Shown: positions 1 through 9,733, counted from the first letter of the stretch. The stretch is 64,000 nt of DNA from Mangrovibacter phragmitis (GCF_001655675.1 NZ_LYRP01000012.1:310001-374000), one strand, 5' to 3'. Notes: generated from the sequence alone by a model not told the origin. A program made the numbers and translations.

Positions 1-285
1 TGTGTGCATCAGCAGGACATTACGTTGAGTGAGCGCATCGACATCAAAGTTATCGTAACCCACTGAAACAGTTGAAGCTGCGCGTAAAGCAGGCATGGCA
101 GTCAACAGTGCTCCGTCCACTTTTCCCCCTGCACCTAACAAACCTGCAGCGCTGGCAAAAGCATCAGCATTGGCCTGAACAGTTTCCGGGCTCAGGTTCT
201 TCACCTGGATAACGTCCACTTTTTCTTTCAGGCGGGCAACCAGGTTTTCGGGCAGTGTTTTATAGAGAATAATGGACGGCTTCAT
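1..285 (-). CDS. ghrB: GhrB/TkrA 2-ketoacid (2-ketogluconate/glyoxylate/hydroxypyruvate) reductase, N-terminal part
   Basis: Partial gene: only the first 95 codons are present and the C-terminus lies beyond position 1. The product starts [19 protein letters not shown] and contains [16 protein letters not shown], closely matching the N-terminal half-domain of E. coli GhrB (about 324 aa), an NAD(P)H-dependent D-isomer 2-hydroxyacid dehydrogenase. GhrB reduces 2-keto-D-gluconate, glyoxylate and hydroxypyruvate in the cytoplasm. The catalytic Arg/Glu/His residues lie outside the window. It follows kguT by 29 bases on the same strand, the position held by kguD (2-keto-6-phosphogluconate reductase) in Pseudomonas kgu operons, so here it may supply that last step. 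The family call is firm; the substrate in this operon is inference. Confidence 0.9.
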   Translation of the reverse strand, partial: MKPSIILYKTLPENLVARLKEKVDVIQVKNLSPETVQANADAFASAAGLLGAGGKVDGALLTAMPALRAASTVSVGYDNFDVDALTQRNVLLMHT

Positions 286-314
286 ACAGGTCTCCGTGTT
301 AATTGGGAATACAA

Positions 315-1595
315 TCAGGCATGTTTCGCGCCAACGGGCAGTGGCTGAGGTTGCTCAGGCTTTACTATAAGAGTTAGCCATACTGAAACGAAAAGTGCCA
401 CTGCCATAAAGATGAATGAGGCTGACGGGCCACCAGTTACTCCATTGAGGTAACCCACAAACCATGAGCCACAGAAAGAGCCCAGTGCGCCCATGCTGTT
501 AATCAGAGCCATTGCTCCGCCTGCGACATTGCGTGGCAACATTTCTGGAATAATGGCGAAGAACGGTCCATAAGGTGCGTACATGGCAGCACCTGCAACA
601 ACCAATAATCCCCAGGATACCCAGAAGTGATGGGAGCCAACAGCCCAGGAGCCGAGAAATGCCAGTCCGCCAATCAGCAGCAATGGCCAGACAAATAATT
701 TCCGGTTACGCAGTTTGTCAGAGGCCCATGAGACAGCGATCATTGCCAGTGTCGCAGCCAGGTAAGGTACGGCAGACAACCAGCCAACTTCGACCATGCC
801 CATATTTGTGCCAGCACTACGAATAATGGATGGCAGCCACAATACAAAACCATACACCCCAATACTCCAGGTGAAGTATTGCATGCACAGCAGAATGACA
901 TTGCGGGAACGGAAGGCTTCACTATAGTTACGAACTGCTTTGATATTCCGTTGTTCTTTATCTAACTGTGCCTGGAGTGCCTGTTTTTCATTATTTGTTA
1001 ACCAGGTTACCTGGGCAGGTTTATCTTTTGCCAGCACCCACCAACAGAAGGCCCAGATAACCGCAGGGATCCCTTCAAGAATAAACATTTCACGCCAGCC
1101 GAATGACTGAATCAAATAGCCGGAGACCACAGACATCCACAGAACGGTTACCGGGTTCCCGAGGATTAAAAACGTATTAGCCCGTGAGCGCTCAGACTGA
1201 GTAAACCAGTTACTGATGTATATCAGCATGGCGGGCATCACCGCAGCTTCCACCACACCAAGAATAAAGCGAATGGCGGCCAGGGCTGGAATATTGGTAA
1301 TGATGCCAGTGAGTGAAGCGCATACGCCCCAGAGAACCAGACAGGTGAAGATTAATTTGCGGACACTACGCCGTTCAGCGTAGATAGCGCCCGGAATTTG
1401 AAAGAAAAAATATCCGAGGAAAAACAGTGCGCCCAGTAATGACGAGATCCCTTTGGTGATACCCAGATCTTCAGTGATCCCGGCGGCAGACGCAAAGCTG
1501 AAGTTTGCCCGGTCCAGATAGGCCAGGCTGTAGGTAATAAATACTACTGGCATGATACAGAGCCAGCGTTTGGTTGCATTTGTCGGGCTGTTCAT
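315..1595 (-). CDS. kguT: KguT-like 2-ketogluconate transporter (MFS)
   Basis: A 426-aa major facilitator protein with about 12 hydrophobic segments, of the anion:cation symporter (phthalate/hexuronate permease) type. The N-terminus has the family-typical [16 protein letters not shown] segment after TM1 and an [14 protein letters not shown] segment in TM4. It should import 2-keto-D-gluconate (or a related sugar acid) across the inner membrane by proton symport. The substrate is inferred from the neighbours: kinase and epimerase upstream, ketogluconate reductase downstream, PtxS-type regulator. It lies 80 bases after kguK; that gap holds an inverted repeat (CACCCTGT at 1631-1638, ACAGGGTG at 1649-1656) that could tune expression or mRNA stability. 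ATG start at 1595. Family firm, substrate probable. Confidence 0.82.
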   Translation of the reverse strand: MNSPTNATKRWLCIMPVVFITYSLAYLDRANFSFASAAGITEDLGITKGISSLLGALFFLGYFFFQIPGAIYAERRSVRKLIFTCLVLWGVCASLTGIITNIPALAAIRFILGVVEAAVMPAMLIYISNWFTQSERSRANTFLILGNPVTVLWMSVVSGYLIQSFGWREMFILEGIPAVIWAFCWWVLAKDKPAQVTWLTNNEKQALQAQLDKEQRNIKAVRNYSEAFRSRNVILLCMQYFTWSIGVYGFVLWLPSIIRSAGTNMGMVEVGWLSAVPYLAATLAMIAVSWASDKLRNRKLFVWPLLLIGGLAFLGSWAVGSHHFWVSWGLLVVAGAAMYAPYGPFFAIIPEMLPRNVAGGAMALINSMGALGSFCGSWFVGYLNGVTGGPSASFIFMAVALFVSVWLTLIVKPEQPQPLPVGAKHA

Positions 1596-1675
1596 ACGCG
1601 TTCCTCTTCGGTTTTACGCTGAGACATATTCACCCTGTTGTGTAGGGTACAGGGTGGCAGGGTTTGACGACTAAA

Positions 1676-2617
1676 TTACGGCTCCCTGAGCTGATTTCGG
1701 GTTGGCAATCCTTCACTGTCTCCCTGAACCTGTATTGCCATTGCACCAATACGATTACCACGCAATACCGCCTGAGCTACCTCTTTTCCTTCCAGTAGTG
1801 CGCTTACGGCACCTGTTGCGAAGCCATCTCCGGCACCTACCGTATCAACGACTTTTTCTACAAATACTGGCGGAACAGCACCCTGCTCATCGTTAGCTGT
1901 TTTGTACCAGGCGCCGTCTGCCCCGGTTTTAATCATGACTATTTTGACGCCATGATTGAGATAAAAATCGGCAATGGCTTCCGGTGAGGTGGCACCCGTG
2001 AGGCAAATACCCTCTTTCAGCCCGGGTAAAAACCAGTCGGACTGAAATGCCAGTTGATTAATTTGCTTTACCATTTCAGCTTTGTTGGGCCACAGTACCG
2101 GGCGCAGGTTCGGGTCGAAGGAGACTGTTTTTCCAGCCTCTTTCATGACGCGGGAGGCGTGATGTAGCAGTTCCAGTGAACTTACAGATAGCGCCGCAGC
2201 AACGCCGGTAAGGTGAAGGTGGCGGGCACTGAGAAAATAGTCTGGCGAGAAGTCAGCCAGGCTCAGGTGGCTTGCGGCGGAATTTTTGCGAAAATATTCC
2301 ACGATGGGATCGGTTCCATTTTCGGCCAGCGATTTCACCTGAAACCCTGTAGCATGAGATGCGTCCTGAGTGACATGCTGGCTGTCGATACCTTCTTTAG
2401 CCAGTTGCTGCAGGATAAAACGCCCAAAACTGTCAGCGCCCACCCGGCTGACCCAGCCAACACGCAAACCGAGGCGAGCCAGGCCCGTTGCGACATTAAG
2501 TTCAGCTCCAGCCACGCGTTTGATAAAGTGTTCTGCTGTGGATAAATCTCCGGCCTCGCGGGCCACAAACATCGCCATCGCTTCACCGATAGTGACCACA
2601 TCCAGTGCAGTATTCAT
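1676..2617 (-). CDS. kguK: KguK-like 2-ketogluconate kinase (PfkB family)
   Basis: A 313-aa ribokinase/PfkB-family sugar kinase. It shows the N-terminal signature region around VAGAELNVATGLARLG and the C-terminal PfkB signature DTVGAGDGFATGAVSALL, whose Asp in GAGD is the catalytic base. Its nearest familiar relatives are KdgK (2-keto-3-deoxygluconate kinase) and KguK. In the kgu pathway it phosphorylates 2-ketogluconate to 2-keto-6-phosphogluconate in the cytoplasm. The start codon directly abuts the stop of kguE (TAA then ATG), indicating translational coupling. A second PfkB kinase, the true kdgK, is present at 57.6-58.5 kb, which supports a different substrate for this copy. A KDG kinase role cannot be excluded by sequence. 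Confidence 0.82.
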   Translation of the reverse strand: MNTALDVVTIGEAMAMFVAREAGDLSTAEHFIKRVAGAELNVATGLARLGLRVGWVSRVGADSFGRFILQQLAKEGIDSQHVTQDASHATGFQVKSLAENGTDPIVEYFRKNSAASHLSLADFSPDYFLSARHLHLTGVAAALSVSSLELLHHASRVMKEAGKTVSFDPNLRPVLWPNKAEMVKQINQLAFQSDWFLPGLKEGICLTGATSPEAIADFYLNHGVKIVMIKTGADGAWYKTANDEQGAVPPVFVEKVVDTVGAGDGFATGAVSALLEGKEVAQAVLRGNRIGAMAIQVQGDSEGLPTRNQLREP

Positions 2618-3367
2618 TTAAACCTCCCGTAATTGCGCGACATAGTGGCGTGTTACAGCAGCCAGATCTTTCCCGGCAAGTGGGAACTCAATACCGCGTG
2701 GTACATCTGACGGTAGTTGGCGCAGCAGAGCCATCCAGTCTGGTGAAGCTTCATCCGGCGCGATAGCACGATACCGGTTGTGATGGAGAATGGCTGCTTT
2801 GACATGGATATAACTCACGCCATTTGCCAGGAACTGTGCTGCTATTGCAGGCGTTTCACCTGTCCATAACCAGTTGGCCATATCGAAAGTCAGGCGGACA
2901 GGAAGATGTTCTGCCTGAGCGGCTTGCCAGAATGATTGCATTGGTGCGAGCTTACCTGCACTTGTCTGGTCATTTTCAACAACAACAGGGACTGGCGAGC
3001 CTGCCAGTTGGCTGTTGAGCCCGCTAAGAGATATGCCGGGTTGGTACTCACCCAGTGAAAATTTGATCCAGCGAGCCTGTAATTGCCGGGCTTCGAGTAA
3101 AAATGTAGGAAGTTGTGGATTAACTTGCCCACCAGAAGTGAACAGGCCGTGCGGAACGGAATAACAGGCAAACAGGCCTTGTGCGGTAATCGAATGAGCT
3201 AACTGGCTTAATGTATCCAGTTCCTGAGGGGAGAGTAATTCCCGGCGTATTTCAATGCCGTCTGCACCCGCTGCGGCGATAGTAGGTAATAACCCGCTTT
3301 GCCCTCCGGCTTGCCTGACCTGGTCCTGACCGTAGGCTGAGGCCACTACGATTATCTCTCTTGCCAT
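2618..3367 (-). CDS. kguE: KguE-like sugar isomerase/epimerase (TIM barrel, AP-endonuclease 2 fold)
   Basis: A 249-aa protein of the xylose-isomerase-like TIM-barrel family. Visible features are GADGIEIRRELLS near the N-terminus (strand 2 Glu), VVVENDQ (metal-ligand Glu region, about residue 130), LTFDMANWLWTG and SYIHVKAA, the usual metal-binding strands of this fold. KguE is a conserved member of bacterial 2-ketogluconate operons; its exact reaction is not well settled. It is the first gene after the intergenic operator and is followed without a gap by kguK. The start at 3367 has a GGGA ribosome-binding sequence a few bases upstream. The operon context makes kguE the most likely identity. 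Confidence 0.8.
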   Translation of the reverse strand: MAREIIVVASAYGQDQVRQAGGQSGLLPTIAAAGADGIEIRRELLSPQELDTLSQLAHSITAQGLFACYSVPHGLFTSGGQVNPQLPTFLLEARQLQARWIKFSLGEYQPGISLSGLNSQLAGSPVPVVVENDQTSAGKLAPMQSFWQAAQAEHLPVRLTFDMANWLWTGETPAIAAQFLANGVSYIHVKAAILHHNRYRAIAPDEASPDWMALLRQLPSDVPRGIEFPLAGKDLAAVTRHYVAQLREV

Positions 3368-3410
3368 TGTGTTGTCCCATTCCAGCGTGTTCTGTTGTTA
3401 TAACGCTAAA

Positions 3411-3424
3411 TGGAACCGGTTCCA
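3411..3424. promoter_or_regulatory. PtxS-type operator of the kgu operon
   Basis: Perfect 14-bp palindrome TGGAACCGGTTCCA about 45 bases upstream of kguE. It differs by one symmetric pair from the PtxS operator TGAAACCGGTTTCA recalled from Pseudomonas, and has the central CG expected of LacI-family operators. On the minus strand a TATAAC-like -10 element lies just downstream of it, so a bound repressor would block transcription of kguE-K-T-ghrB. Confidence 0.75.
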
Positions 3425-3473
3425 TATGGAAGTTTGTGACTGCTAATTTATGATCTCAGTCACGAACAAAATT

Positions 3474-4493
3474 TCAGCAGGAGGTGGACCCCCGGATGAT
3501 AAGTACGCCATCAAAGGTGCTTTCTTTGATGGATGATTTATCGCCTTCGATGCGGCTAATAACTTGATTTAACGCACAATACCCCATGTCCCAGGTGGGT
3601 TGTTTGAGGGTGGAGATCCCGACACCTGCCAGTTCTGCCCACTCCAGTTCATCAAAGCCTAACAGGCCGATATCACTGCCCCAGTTTAACCCTACGCGCC
3701 GAAGTGAGCGCGCAACCTGAAGAGTAAGTGAGCCATTCGCGGAAATAATGGCTTTGCGCATTCCCCGGTAGCGGGAATGGAAATTACGCAGTATGTCATC
3801 GATTTGGCTGGCATCATGTAGTGGTGCCTGGGCATTTTCAGCGGCCACGCCCTGGTGCTGGCTGGTGGTTTGGCGAAAAGCATCAAGGCGTTCCCGGCGG
3901 GTATTGACTGTACCTGTAGGCTCACTGATAAATAAAATAGCTTCAAAGCCTTGCTGGATGAGGTGTTCGGTTGCCTCTTTGGTAGCTTTTGCGTTATTCA
4001 GACCCACAACATCACAGGCAAAACCGGGAATTTTTCTGTCGATTAATACCATGGGCAGGGCCGATTGCTGCAGGCGGTTAAGCCCTTCTTCGTTCATACC
4101 CACCGCATTAACTACAATTCCTTCAACCTGGTAGCTTTGCAGTAAGTCGAGATAATGCTGCTCCTGGTCCAGTTCATTGTTGGTATTACACATCAGCAGG
4201 GTAAACCCTTTTTCCCGGCAGGCTGCTTCAATTCCGCTGAGAATATCTACTGAATAAGGATTAGTAATATCTGCAATGATCAACCCAATTAACCGGGTAC
4301 GCCCGCGTTTAAGGCCGCGTGCCATTTGGCTGGGGCGGTAATCGAGCTGTTTTATTGCAAATTCGATGCGTGCTTTCAGGTCGTCAGACAAGAGGTGTTG
4401 TTCGCCATTGAGGTAACGCGACACACTGGTTTTCCCTGTTTTGGCCGCTTTTGCTACATCGCTAATGGTTGCCCGCGCCACCCTGGTATTCAT
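3474..4493 (-). CDS. ptxS: LacI-family regulator, PtxS-like, of the 2-ketogluconate operon
   Basis: A LacI/GalR repressor of 339 aa. The N-terminal helix-turn-helix reads ATISDVAKAAKTGKTSVSRY, followed by the hinge helix (YRPSQMARGLKRGRT) and a periplasmic-binding-protein-like effector domain containing LIGLIIADITNPY. I place the start at 4493 (MNTRVARATISDV) because family members begin shortly before the HTH; an in-frame upstream ATG at 4535 would add 14 residues with no family counterpart. The gene sits directly upstream of kguE on the same strand, with the palindromic operator in the gap. In Pseudomonas, PtxS represses the kgu operon and responds to 2-ketogluconate. Confident for the family, probable for the effector. 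Confidence 0.8.
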   Translation of the reverse strand: MNTRVARATISDVAKAAKTGKTSVSRYLNGEQHLLSDDLKARIEFAIKQLDYRPSQMARGLKRGRTRLIGLIIADITNPYSVDILSGIEAACREKGFTLLMCNTNNELDQEQHYLDLLQSYQVEGIVVNAVGMNEEGLNRLQQSALPMVLIDRKIPGFACDVVGLNNAKATKEATEHLIQQGFEAILFISEPTGTVNTRRERLDAFRQTTSQHQGVAAENAQAPLHDASQIDDILRNFHSRYRGMRKAIISANGSLTLQVARSLRRVGLNWGSDIGLLGFDELEWAELAGVGISTLKQPTWDMGYCALNQVISRIEGDKSSIKESTFDGVLIIRGSTSC

Positions 4494-4622
4494 ACAAACG
4501 CATCCTCGTTGAGGTGAAAACACTGATGATGGCACAACGACCGGGTTTGGGGGGAGAGAAAATGAAGGTTGTGAACCACTTACCAGAATTTATTGCGGCA
4601 CACATTTCTTACTTCATGCCTG

Positions 4623-4660
4623 TAACCCCAGGAGAAACCACAGTGTTCTCCTGGGGGTTA
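4623..4660. terminator. Hairpin downstream of yiaD
   Basis: Inverted repeat of 14-15 bases (TAACCCCAGGAGAA / TTCTCCTGGGGGTTA) with a 9-base loop, 13 bases past the yiaD stop and about 130 bases upstream of ptxS. It lacks a clear T-run on either strand, so termination is likely but not certain. Confidence 0.5.
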
Positions 4661-4672
4661 ACGCCAACAGAA

Positions 4673-5335
4673 TCACTGCAACGGCGACAACGTAATTTCT
4701 ACCCGGCGGTTTTGTGCTTTACCTTCCGCGGTTGTGTTGCTGGCGACAGGGTTGGCCGGACCCATACCCGATGTATGCACCCGGTTACCTGCAACACCCT
4801 GTGTAATCAGCGCACTGCCAACACTGTCTGCGCGCTGCTGGGAAAGGCGCATATTCAGGTCATGCCCACCTGTACTGTCTGTATAACCGACTACATTAAC
4901 GGCAGTTTTCGGGTACTCTTTCAGCACCATAGCGACGCCCGTTAGCGTATTAGCCCCGGCAGGTTTCAATACAGCACTGTTACTGTCAAAGGTGACATTA
5001 TTGGGCATATTCAGCACAATGTTATCGCCCTGGCGCGTAACGCTCACCCCGGTTCCCTGCATTTTTTGCCGCAGTTTTGCTTCCTGGGCATCCATGTAGT
5101 AGCCAATACCGCCGCCCAGTGCAGCACCTGCGGCAGCGCCAATCAACGCGCCTTTACCCCGGTCACTTTTTGATGACGATAATACACCCACACCGGCACC
5201 GACCAGCGAGCCAATACCTGCACCAATGCCCGATTTCGCGGCCTGACTTTCACCGGTATAAGGGTTTGTTGTACAACCGGAAATGACGAGTATGGCGCAT
5301 ACTAAACTGGCTAGCATAACCTGATGTTTTTTCAT
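4673..5335 (-). CDS. yiaD: YiaD outer-membrane OmpA-domain lipoprotein
   Basis: A 220-aa lipoprotein matching E. coli YiaD (219 aa). The signal peptide ends in a lipobox (LVISGC, Cys at about residue 21). A glycine-zipper segment follows (GIGAGIGSLVGAG, GALIGAAAGAALGGGIGYY, residues about 36-81), then a C-terminal OmpA-like peptidoglycan-binding domain (residues about 100-215) with VVGYTDSTGGHDLNMRLSQQ and the NRRVEITL ending. YiaD is an outer-membrane-anchored lipoprotein reported as a multicopy suppressor of a bamB mutation. It is monocistronic, divergent from bisC. In E. coli it neighbours ghrB; here the kgu genes separate them. Confidence 0.95.
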   Translation of the reverse strand: MKKHQVMLASLVCAILVISGCTTNPYTGESQAAKSGIGAGIGSLVGAGVGVLSSSKSDRGKGALIGAAAGAALGGGIGYYMDAQEAKLRQKMQGTGVSVTRQGDNIVLNMPNNVTFDSNSAVLKPAGANTLTGVAMVLKEYPKTAVNVVGYTDSTGGHDLNMRLSQQRADSVGSALITQGVAGNRVHTSGMGPANPVASNTTAEGKAQNRRVEITLSPLQ

Positions 5336-5501
5336 GTTATATCCTTATGCCGAAATTGAATTGCCGTAATGCAGATGGCGGTAGATTATGGCGGTTTTAC
5401 CGAAAGAAAAATTCGTTGAATAGTCTGATTTTTGTAAAATGCGCCCACAGAGCGCGGCAAAACAATAACACTTAACACCTGCAAAGATTCCGGAGCCCAT
5501 A

Positions 5502-7829
5502 GTGGATAAAAAAAGATACCAGGTACTGACAGCAGCCCACTGGGGGCCGGTGTTGGTCGAAACTGATGGCGAAACGGTATTTTCGTCTCGCGGTGCCCTC
5601 GACACCTTGCACGAAAATACGCTCCAGACCGTTGTGGCAGACCAGGTTCACAGCCCAACCCGGGTGCGTTACCCCATGGTGCGGAAAGGCTTCCTGGCAT
5701 CACCGGACAATCCTCAGGGGGTGCGTGGGCAGGATGAATTTGTCCGGGTCACCTGGGAGGAAGCGCTGGCACTGATTGACCGCCAGCACCGCCGCATTCG
5801 CCAAACCTGGGGAGCGTCGTCAATTTTTGCCGGTTCATATGGCTGGCGTTCTAATGGCGTAATGCACAAAGCCGCCACACTGTTACAGCGCTACATGAGT
5901 CTGGCAGGCGGATATACCGGGCATCTTGGCGATTACTCTACCGGAGCAGCCCAGGTGATAATGCCGTATGTTGTGGGTGGCAATGAAGTTTACCAGCAGC
6001 AAACCAGCTGGCCTCTGGTTCTGGAATACAGCGATGTGGTGGTCATGTGGAGTGCCAACCCACTCAATACCCTGAAAATTGCCTGGAACGCCAGCGATGA
6101 GCAAGGTATGAAGTATTACGAGTCGCTGAAAAAGAGCGGCAAGCGCCTGATTTGTATTGATCCGATGCGTTCAGAAACCCACGATTTCTTTGGCGAACAG
6201 ATGACCTGGCTGGCCCCGCATATGGGAACGGATGTCGCGATGATGTTGGGCATCGCTACAACGTTGCTGGAAAATCAGTGGCATGACAGTGCTTTCCTGG
6301 ACAAATACACCAGCGGGTTCGCGACTTTCCAGAATTACCTGTTGGGTGAGCAGGATGGCATCAGAAAAGACGCCGACTGGGCAGCGGCGATTTGCGGCAT
6401 ACCGGCACAAACGCTACGCGAACTGGCCGAGTTGTTCAGCCATAACCGCACCATGCTGATGGCCGGGTGGGGCATGCAACGCCAGCAATATGGTGAGCAG
6501 AAGCACTGGATGCTGGTGACGCTGGCAGCAATGTTGGGGCAGATTGGCTTGCCCGGCGGTGGTTTTGGGTTGTCTTATCATTTTGCCAATGGGGGTAACC
6601 CGACCCGGCGTGCTGCAGTGCTGGCTTCCATGCAGGGGAGCGTGGCGGGCGGAACTGACGCGGTGGATAAAGTGCCGGTCGCCCGAATTGTCGAAGCGCT
6701 GGAAAACCCAGGCGGCGCTTACCAGCACAATGGTGAAGACCGCATATTCCCGAATGTGAAAATGATTTGGTGGGCAGGTGGCGCCAATTTTACTCACCAT
6801 CAGGATACCAACCGCCTGATTCGGGCGTGGCAAAAACCTGAGCTTATTGTTATTTCAGAATGCTTCTGGACGGGAGCGGCGAAGCATGCCGATATCGTTT
6901 TGCCAGTGACAACGAGTTATGAACGTAATGATCTGACCATGACCGGGGATTACAGCCAGCAGCACCTGGTTCCCATGAAGCAGGTTGTACCACCCCAATA
7001 TGAAGCGCGTGACGATTTCACTATTTTTGCCGAGCTGAGTGAATACTGGGAAAGCGGCGGAAAGCAGCGTTTTACGGAAGGCAAAGATGAAATGGCCTGG
7101 CTGGAAACGTTTTATCAAATGGCTGCGGCACGGGGAGCTGCAAACCAGGTATCGTTAATTCCTTTTGCGACCTTCTGGGAGCAGAACCAGCTTATCGAAA
7201 TGCCAGAAAACCCGGCGAACAGCCAGTTTGTGCGGTTTGGTGATTTCCGGGCAGACCCACTGGCGCATCCACTGAAAACCGAAACCGGTAAAATTGTGAT
7301 TCATTCAGAGCGAATTGCCAGTTATGGCTACCCTGATTGCCCGGGGCACCCCACCTGGCTTGCGCCTGATGAGTGGCACGGTAATGCGCAACCGGAACAA
7401 TTGCAGTTGTTATCTGCTCACCCTGCTCACCGCCTGCACAGCCAGTTGAATTACAGCCGGTTGCGTGAACGCTATCAGATTGCCGGAAGAGAACCTGTGA
7501 CACTCAATACGGCTGATGCACAGGCGCGCGGAATTCGCCATGGCGATGTTGTGCGGGTGTGGAATAACCGTGGGCAAGTGCTTGCCGGGGCGCATGTGAC
7601 CGACGGCATTAAACCCGGCGTGATTTGTATTCACCAGGGTGCCTGGCCGGACCTACAGGATGGCGAAGGCAGTCTGTGCAAACACGGCGCGGTCAATATG
7701 CTGACGAAAGATATACCTTCATCGCGCCTGGGGAATGGTTGTGCCGCGAATACTTCACTGGTATGGATGGAGAAATTTACCGATGAATTGCCAGTGGTAA
7801 CGGCGTTTACCCCGCCTGCCAGCTCATGA
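5502..7829 (+). CDS. bisC: BisC biotin sulfoxide reductase (molybdopterin enzyme)
   Basis: A 775-aa molybdopterin-dependent oxidoreductase of the DMSO-reductase family, near E. coli BisC in length and sequence. It reduces biotin-d-sulfoxide (and methionine sulfoxide) to biotin in the cytoplasm. There is no twin-arginine signal and no N-terminal Fe-S cysteine cluster, as expected for BisC. The Mo-ligand serine is in GSYGWRSNG (Ser117). The C-terminal molydopterin dinucleotide-binding domain includes [13 protein letters not shown] and [12 protein letters not shown]. Translation begins at a GTG (5502) in the sequence CATAGTGGATAAA. The last 23 bases overlap the 3' end of yiaC on the opposite strand. 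Confidence 0.95.
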   Translation: MDKKRYQVLTAAHWGPVLVETDGETVFSSRGALDTLHENTLQTVVADQVHSPTRVRYPMVRKGFLASPDNPQGVRGQDEFVRVTWEEALALIDRQHRRIRQTWGASSIFAGSYGWRSNGVMHKAATLLQRYMSLAGGYTGHLGDYSTGAAQVIMPYVVGGNEVYQQQTSWPLVLEYSDVVVMWSANPLNTLKIAWNASDEQGMKYYESLKKSGKRLICIDPMRSETHDFFGEQMTWLAPHMGTDVAMMLGIATTLLENQWHDSAFLDKYTSGFATFQNYLLGEQDGIRKDADWAAAICGIPAQTLRELAELFSHNRTMLMAGWGMQRQQYGEQKHWMLVTLAAMLGQIGLPGGGFGLSYHFANGGNPTRRAAVLASMQGSVAGGTDAVDKVPVARIVEALENPGGAYQHNGEDRIFPNVKMIWWAGGANFTHHQDTNRLIRAWQKPELIVISECFWTGAAKHADIVLPVTTSYERNDLTMTGDYSQQHLVPMKQVVPPQYEARDDFTIFAELSEYWESGGKQRFTEGKDEMAWLETFYQMAAARGAANQVSLIPFATFWEQNQLIEMPENPANSQFVRFGDFRADPLAHPLKTETGKIVIHSERIASYGYPDCPGHPTWLAPDEWHGNAQPEQLQLLSAHPAHRLHSQLNYSRLRERYQIAGREPVTLNTADAQARGIRHGDVVRVWNNRGQVLAGAHVTDGIKPGVICIHQGAWPDLQDGEGSLCKHGAVNMLTKDIPSSRLGNGCAANTSLVWMEKFTDELPVVTAFTPPASS

Positions 7830-8238
7830 TCCAGGTGGGTTCCTGAGTATCGTCCTGCCAGGCGCTCTCAATAATACGGAAGCCCTGAGCATGGTAAAAG
7901 CTCACTGCCCGGCTGTTTTTCTGGTACACCTCCAGGCTTAACAGCGGGTAGCGATGCTTGACGTGACTGAGTAATTCTCGCCCAATTCCATGACCTACTG
8001 AATGGGGTGCGATAAACAGCGCCCCAATAAAACGTGATTCCAGTACACTGACAAATCCTTGTAATTCTCCCTGCTCATGGTAAACCCAGGTAGTGGCATG
8101 GGGCAGGTAAATATCCCGGACGACAGGCACACTGGCCTGCCAGTAACTGACCGGAATAAATTCGTGGGCTGCCGTTGTGCTGGCAAGCCAGAGTGACAGA
8201 AGTTCCGGCATGTCTCGTGCGCGGCTGCGACGAATCAT
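7807..8238 (-). CDS. yiaC: YiaC GNAT-family N-acetyltransferase
   Basis: A 143-aa GCN5-related acetyltransferase matching E. coli YiaC. The acetyl-CoA-binding motif A is visible as [20 protein letters not shown], and the C-terminal [19 protein letters not shown] is typical. YiaC has been reported as a protein lysine acetyltransferase in E. coli. Start chosen at 8238 ([14 protein letters not shown]), aligning with the family; an upstream ATG at 8265 lies inside tag. The start overlaps the tag stop by 4 bases (ATGA), so the two are translationally coupled, and the 3' end overlaps bisC by 23 bases. Confidence 0.92.
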   Translation of the reverse strand: MIRRSRARDMPELLSLWLASTTAAHEFIPVSYWQASVPVVRDIYLPHATTWVYHEQGELQGFVSVLESRFIGALFIAPHSVGHGIGRELLSHVKHRYPLLSLEVYQKNSRAVSFYHAQGFRIIESAWQDDTQEPTWIMSWQAG

Positions 8239-8798
8239 CTGCCAGCCTCCGGATGGCAGGCGCAACTGACGACATGGTCATTCACCAGCCCGCAAGCTTG
8301 CATAAACGCATAGCAAATGGTCGAACCGACAAATTTGAACCCCCGTTTTTTCAATGCCTTAGACATGGCTTCTGATACAGGTGTACTGGCCGGAACCCCG
8401 GATAATGTCTCCGGGCTGTTAATCACTGGTTGGTGGTTCACAAAACCCCAGATAAAATCTGAAAATGACTCGCCATTTTGTTCCATCGCCACCCACGCCC
8501 GGGCGTTCGTTATGATGGCTTCAATCTTACCCCGGTGGCGAATAATACCGGCATTCTGCAGCAGTTTTTCTACGTCTTCCGCCTGCATTTCGGCGACCTT
8601 TTGTGGGTTGAACTGGTGGAATGCTGCACGGTAATTTTCCCGTTTTTTCAACACAGTAATCCACGACAAACCGGCCTGTTGGCCTTCAAGGCACAACATT
8701 TCGAATAATTTCTCGCCTGATTTTTGCGGTATGCCCCATTCATTGTCATGATAATCAATATAAAGTGAATCCTGGGTAACCCAACCGCAACGTTGCAT
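8235..8798 (-). CDS. tag: Tag 3-methyladenine DNA glycosylase I
   Basis: A 187-aa constitutive DNA glycosylase that excises 3-methyladenine from alkylated DNA, starting base-excision repair. The zinc-snap ligands are present (Cys4 and His17 at the N-terminus, HVVSCACH near the C-terminus), as is the active-site Glu38 in CLEGQQAGLSW. Length equals that of E. coli Tag (187 aa). It is the first gene of a tag-yiaC pair, as in E. coli. Confidence 0.96.
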   Translation of the reverse strand: MQRCGWVTQDSLYIDYHDNEWGIPQKSGEKLFEMLCLEGQQAGLSWITVLKKRENYRAAFHQFNPQKVAEMQAEDVEKLLQNAGIIRHRGKIEAIITNARAWVAMEQNGESFSDFIWGFVNHQPVINSPETLSGVPASTPVSEAMSKALKKRGFKFVGSTICYAFMQACGLVNDHVVSCACHPEAGR

Positions 8799-9042
8799 GG
8801 TGCCAGTCCTTATTGTGATGTGGTAAATCGTTATTATCGGCTATACGCTTAAAATATATACCCCGCGTTTTTAACATTGTTCAGGTAACGCGCAGGTAAG
8901 CGGGAAAACTGGACGAATATCACACCATCCCGTGAAGTCCGTGGCAATCTCGGCACGTAAATAAATTCTGTCGCGGTTGTGTTGTACATAAAAAAAATAC
9001 CGATAAAGAAAAAATAAAACCGAATGTTTGCAGGCATCCACC

Positions 9043-9672
9043 ATGAACAGCATCTCCTTTAGCAGTGGCAAAGCAGTGAGTTATGCAGCCTGTTGTGGGT
9101 TGTGTTGGCTTTATTCGTCGGTGGCACTGGCGCTGGATACGCATAGTGATAGTATCGCTACGGCTCCGGTAGCCACACCACAGAGCGCCGCCCGGGTGGA
9201 TTACAACACAATTCTGGCACAGCAAATCAATGCGTCTCATGCACCAATGGGGAACATGGTCATGTGGCGTGACCCGTCGTTACCCGGTGAGCAGTCTGTA
9301 AACACGCACTGGCAATTCCCGTTAAACAATAATTTTGCCACAGGCCCTGTTGCCGGATGGGATCAATACCGTGCGCCCTGGTCTGGTTCGTCTGCTGAGA
9401 CGGCAAATGTGAGCCGTATTGGCTGGCGGCTGGACTATGCCTGGGGAGCGTTCCAGCCCTGGGCGCAGGTTGATCTTATTTCAGGTTCATCCTCATGGTC
9501 TGAACCTTATACTGCCCAGAGCGGCCAGCAGGATGAGAAAATTGGCTTCTCAATGGGAGCGAATCTCCCAATAAATCAAAATATTGCTGCTTATGCCCGG
9601 TTATCTCAGGGAAGCACCCAGCCTGGCAATGACCTGACTACCTGGCAACTGGGGCTGGACGTCGCGTTTTAA
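9043..9672 (+). CDS. yhjY: YhjY-like outer-membrane beta-barrel protein (autotransporter-type C-terminus)
   Basis: A 209-aa exported protein. A hydrophobic signal sequence ends near SSVALALD (about residue 30). The C-terminal half alternates polar and aromatic residues as in autotransporter-type barrels: SRIGWRLDYAWGAFQPWAQV, then IGFSMGANLPINQNIAAYA, ending in aromatic Phe (WQLGLDVAF), the usual signal for outer-membrane insertion. Position next to tag and the C-terminal pattern match E. coli YhjY, whose function is unknown. I use ATG 9043, preceded by GCAGG; a TTG at 9028 would add five residues. Call rests partly on gene order. Confidence 0.65.
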   Translation: MNSISFSSGKAVSYAACCGLCWLYSSVALALDTHSDSIATAPVATPQSAARVDYNTILAQQINASHAPMGNMVMWRDPSLPGEQSVNTHWQFPLNNNFATGPVAGWDQYRAPWSGSSAETANVSRIGWRLDYAWGAFQPWAQVDLISGSSSWSEPYTAQSGQQDEKIGFSMGANLPINQNIAAYARLSQGSTQPGNDLTTWQLGLDVAF

Positions 9673-9718
9673 GCCAGGCCCGGAAATGGTGCGGCCTTAT
9701 TTTGCCTCTGAACTCTGC

Positions 9719-9733
9719 GCACTAAAAGAGTGC
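9719..9733. promoter_or_regulatory. NtrC-type binding site upstream of eat
   Basis: GCACTAAAAGAGTGC matches the recalled NtrC dyad GCACY-N5-RGTGC on both arms. Its centre is about 107 bases upstream of the predicted sigma-54 start site, a normal enhancer distance (compare glnAp2). No second full site was found. Binding is inferred. Confidence 0.65.
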
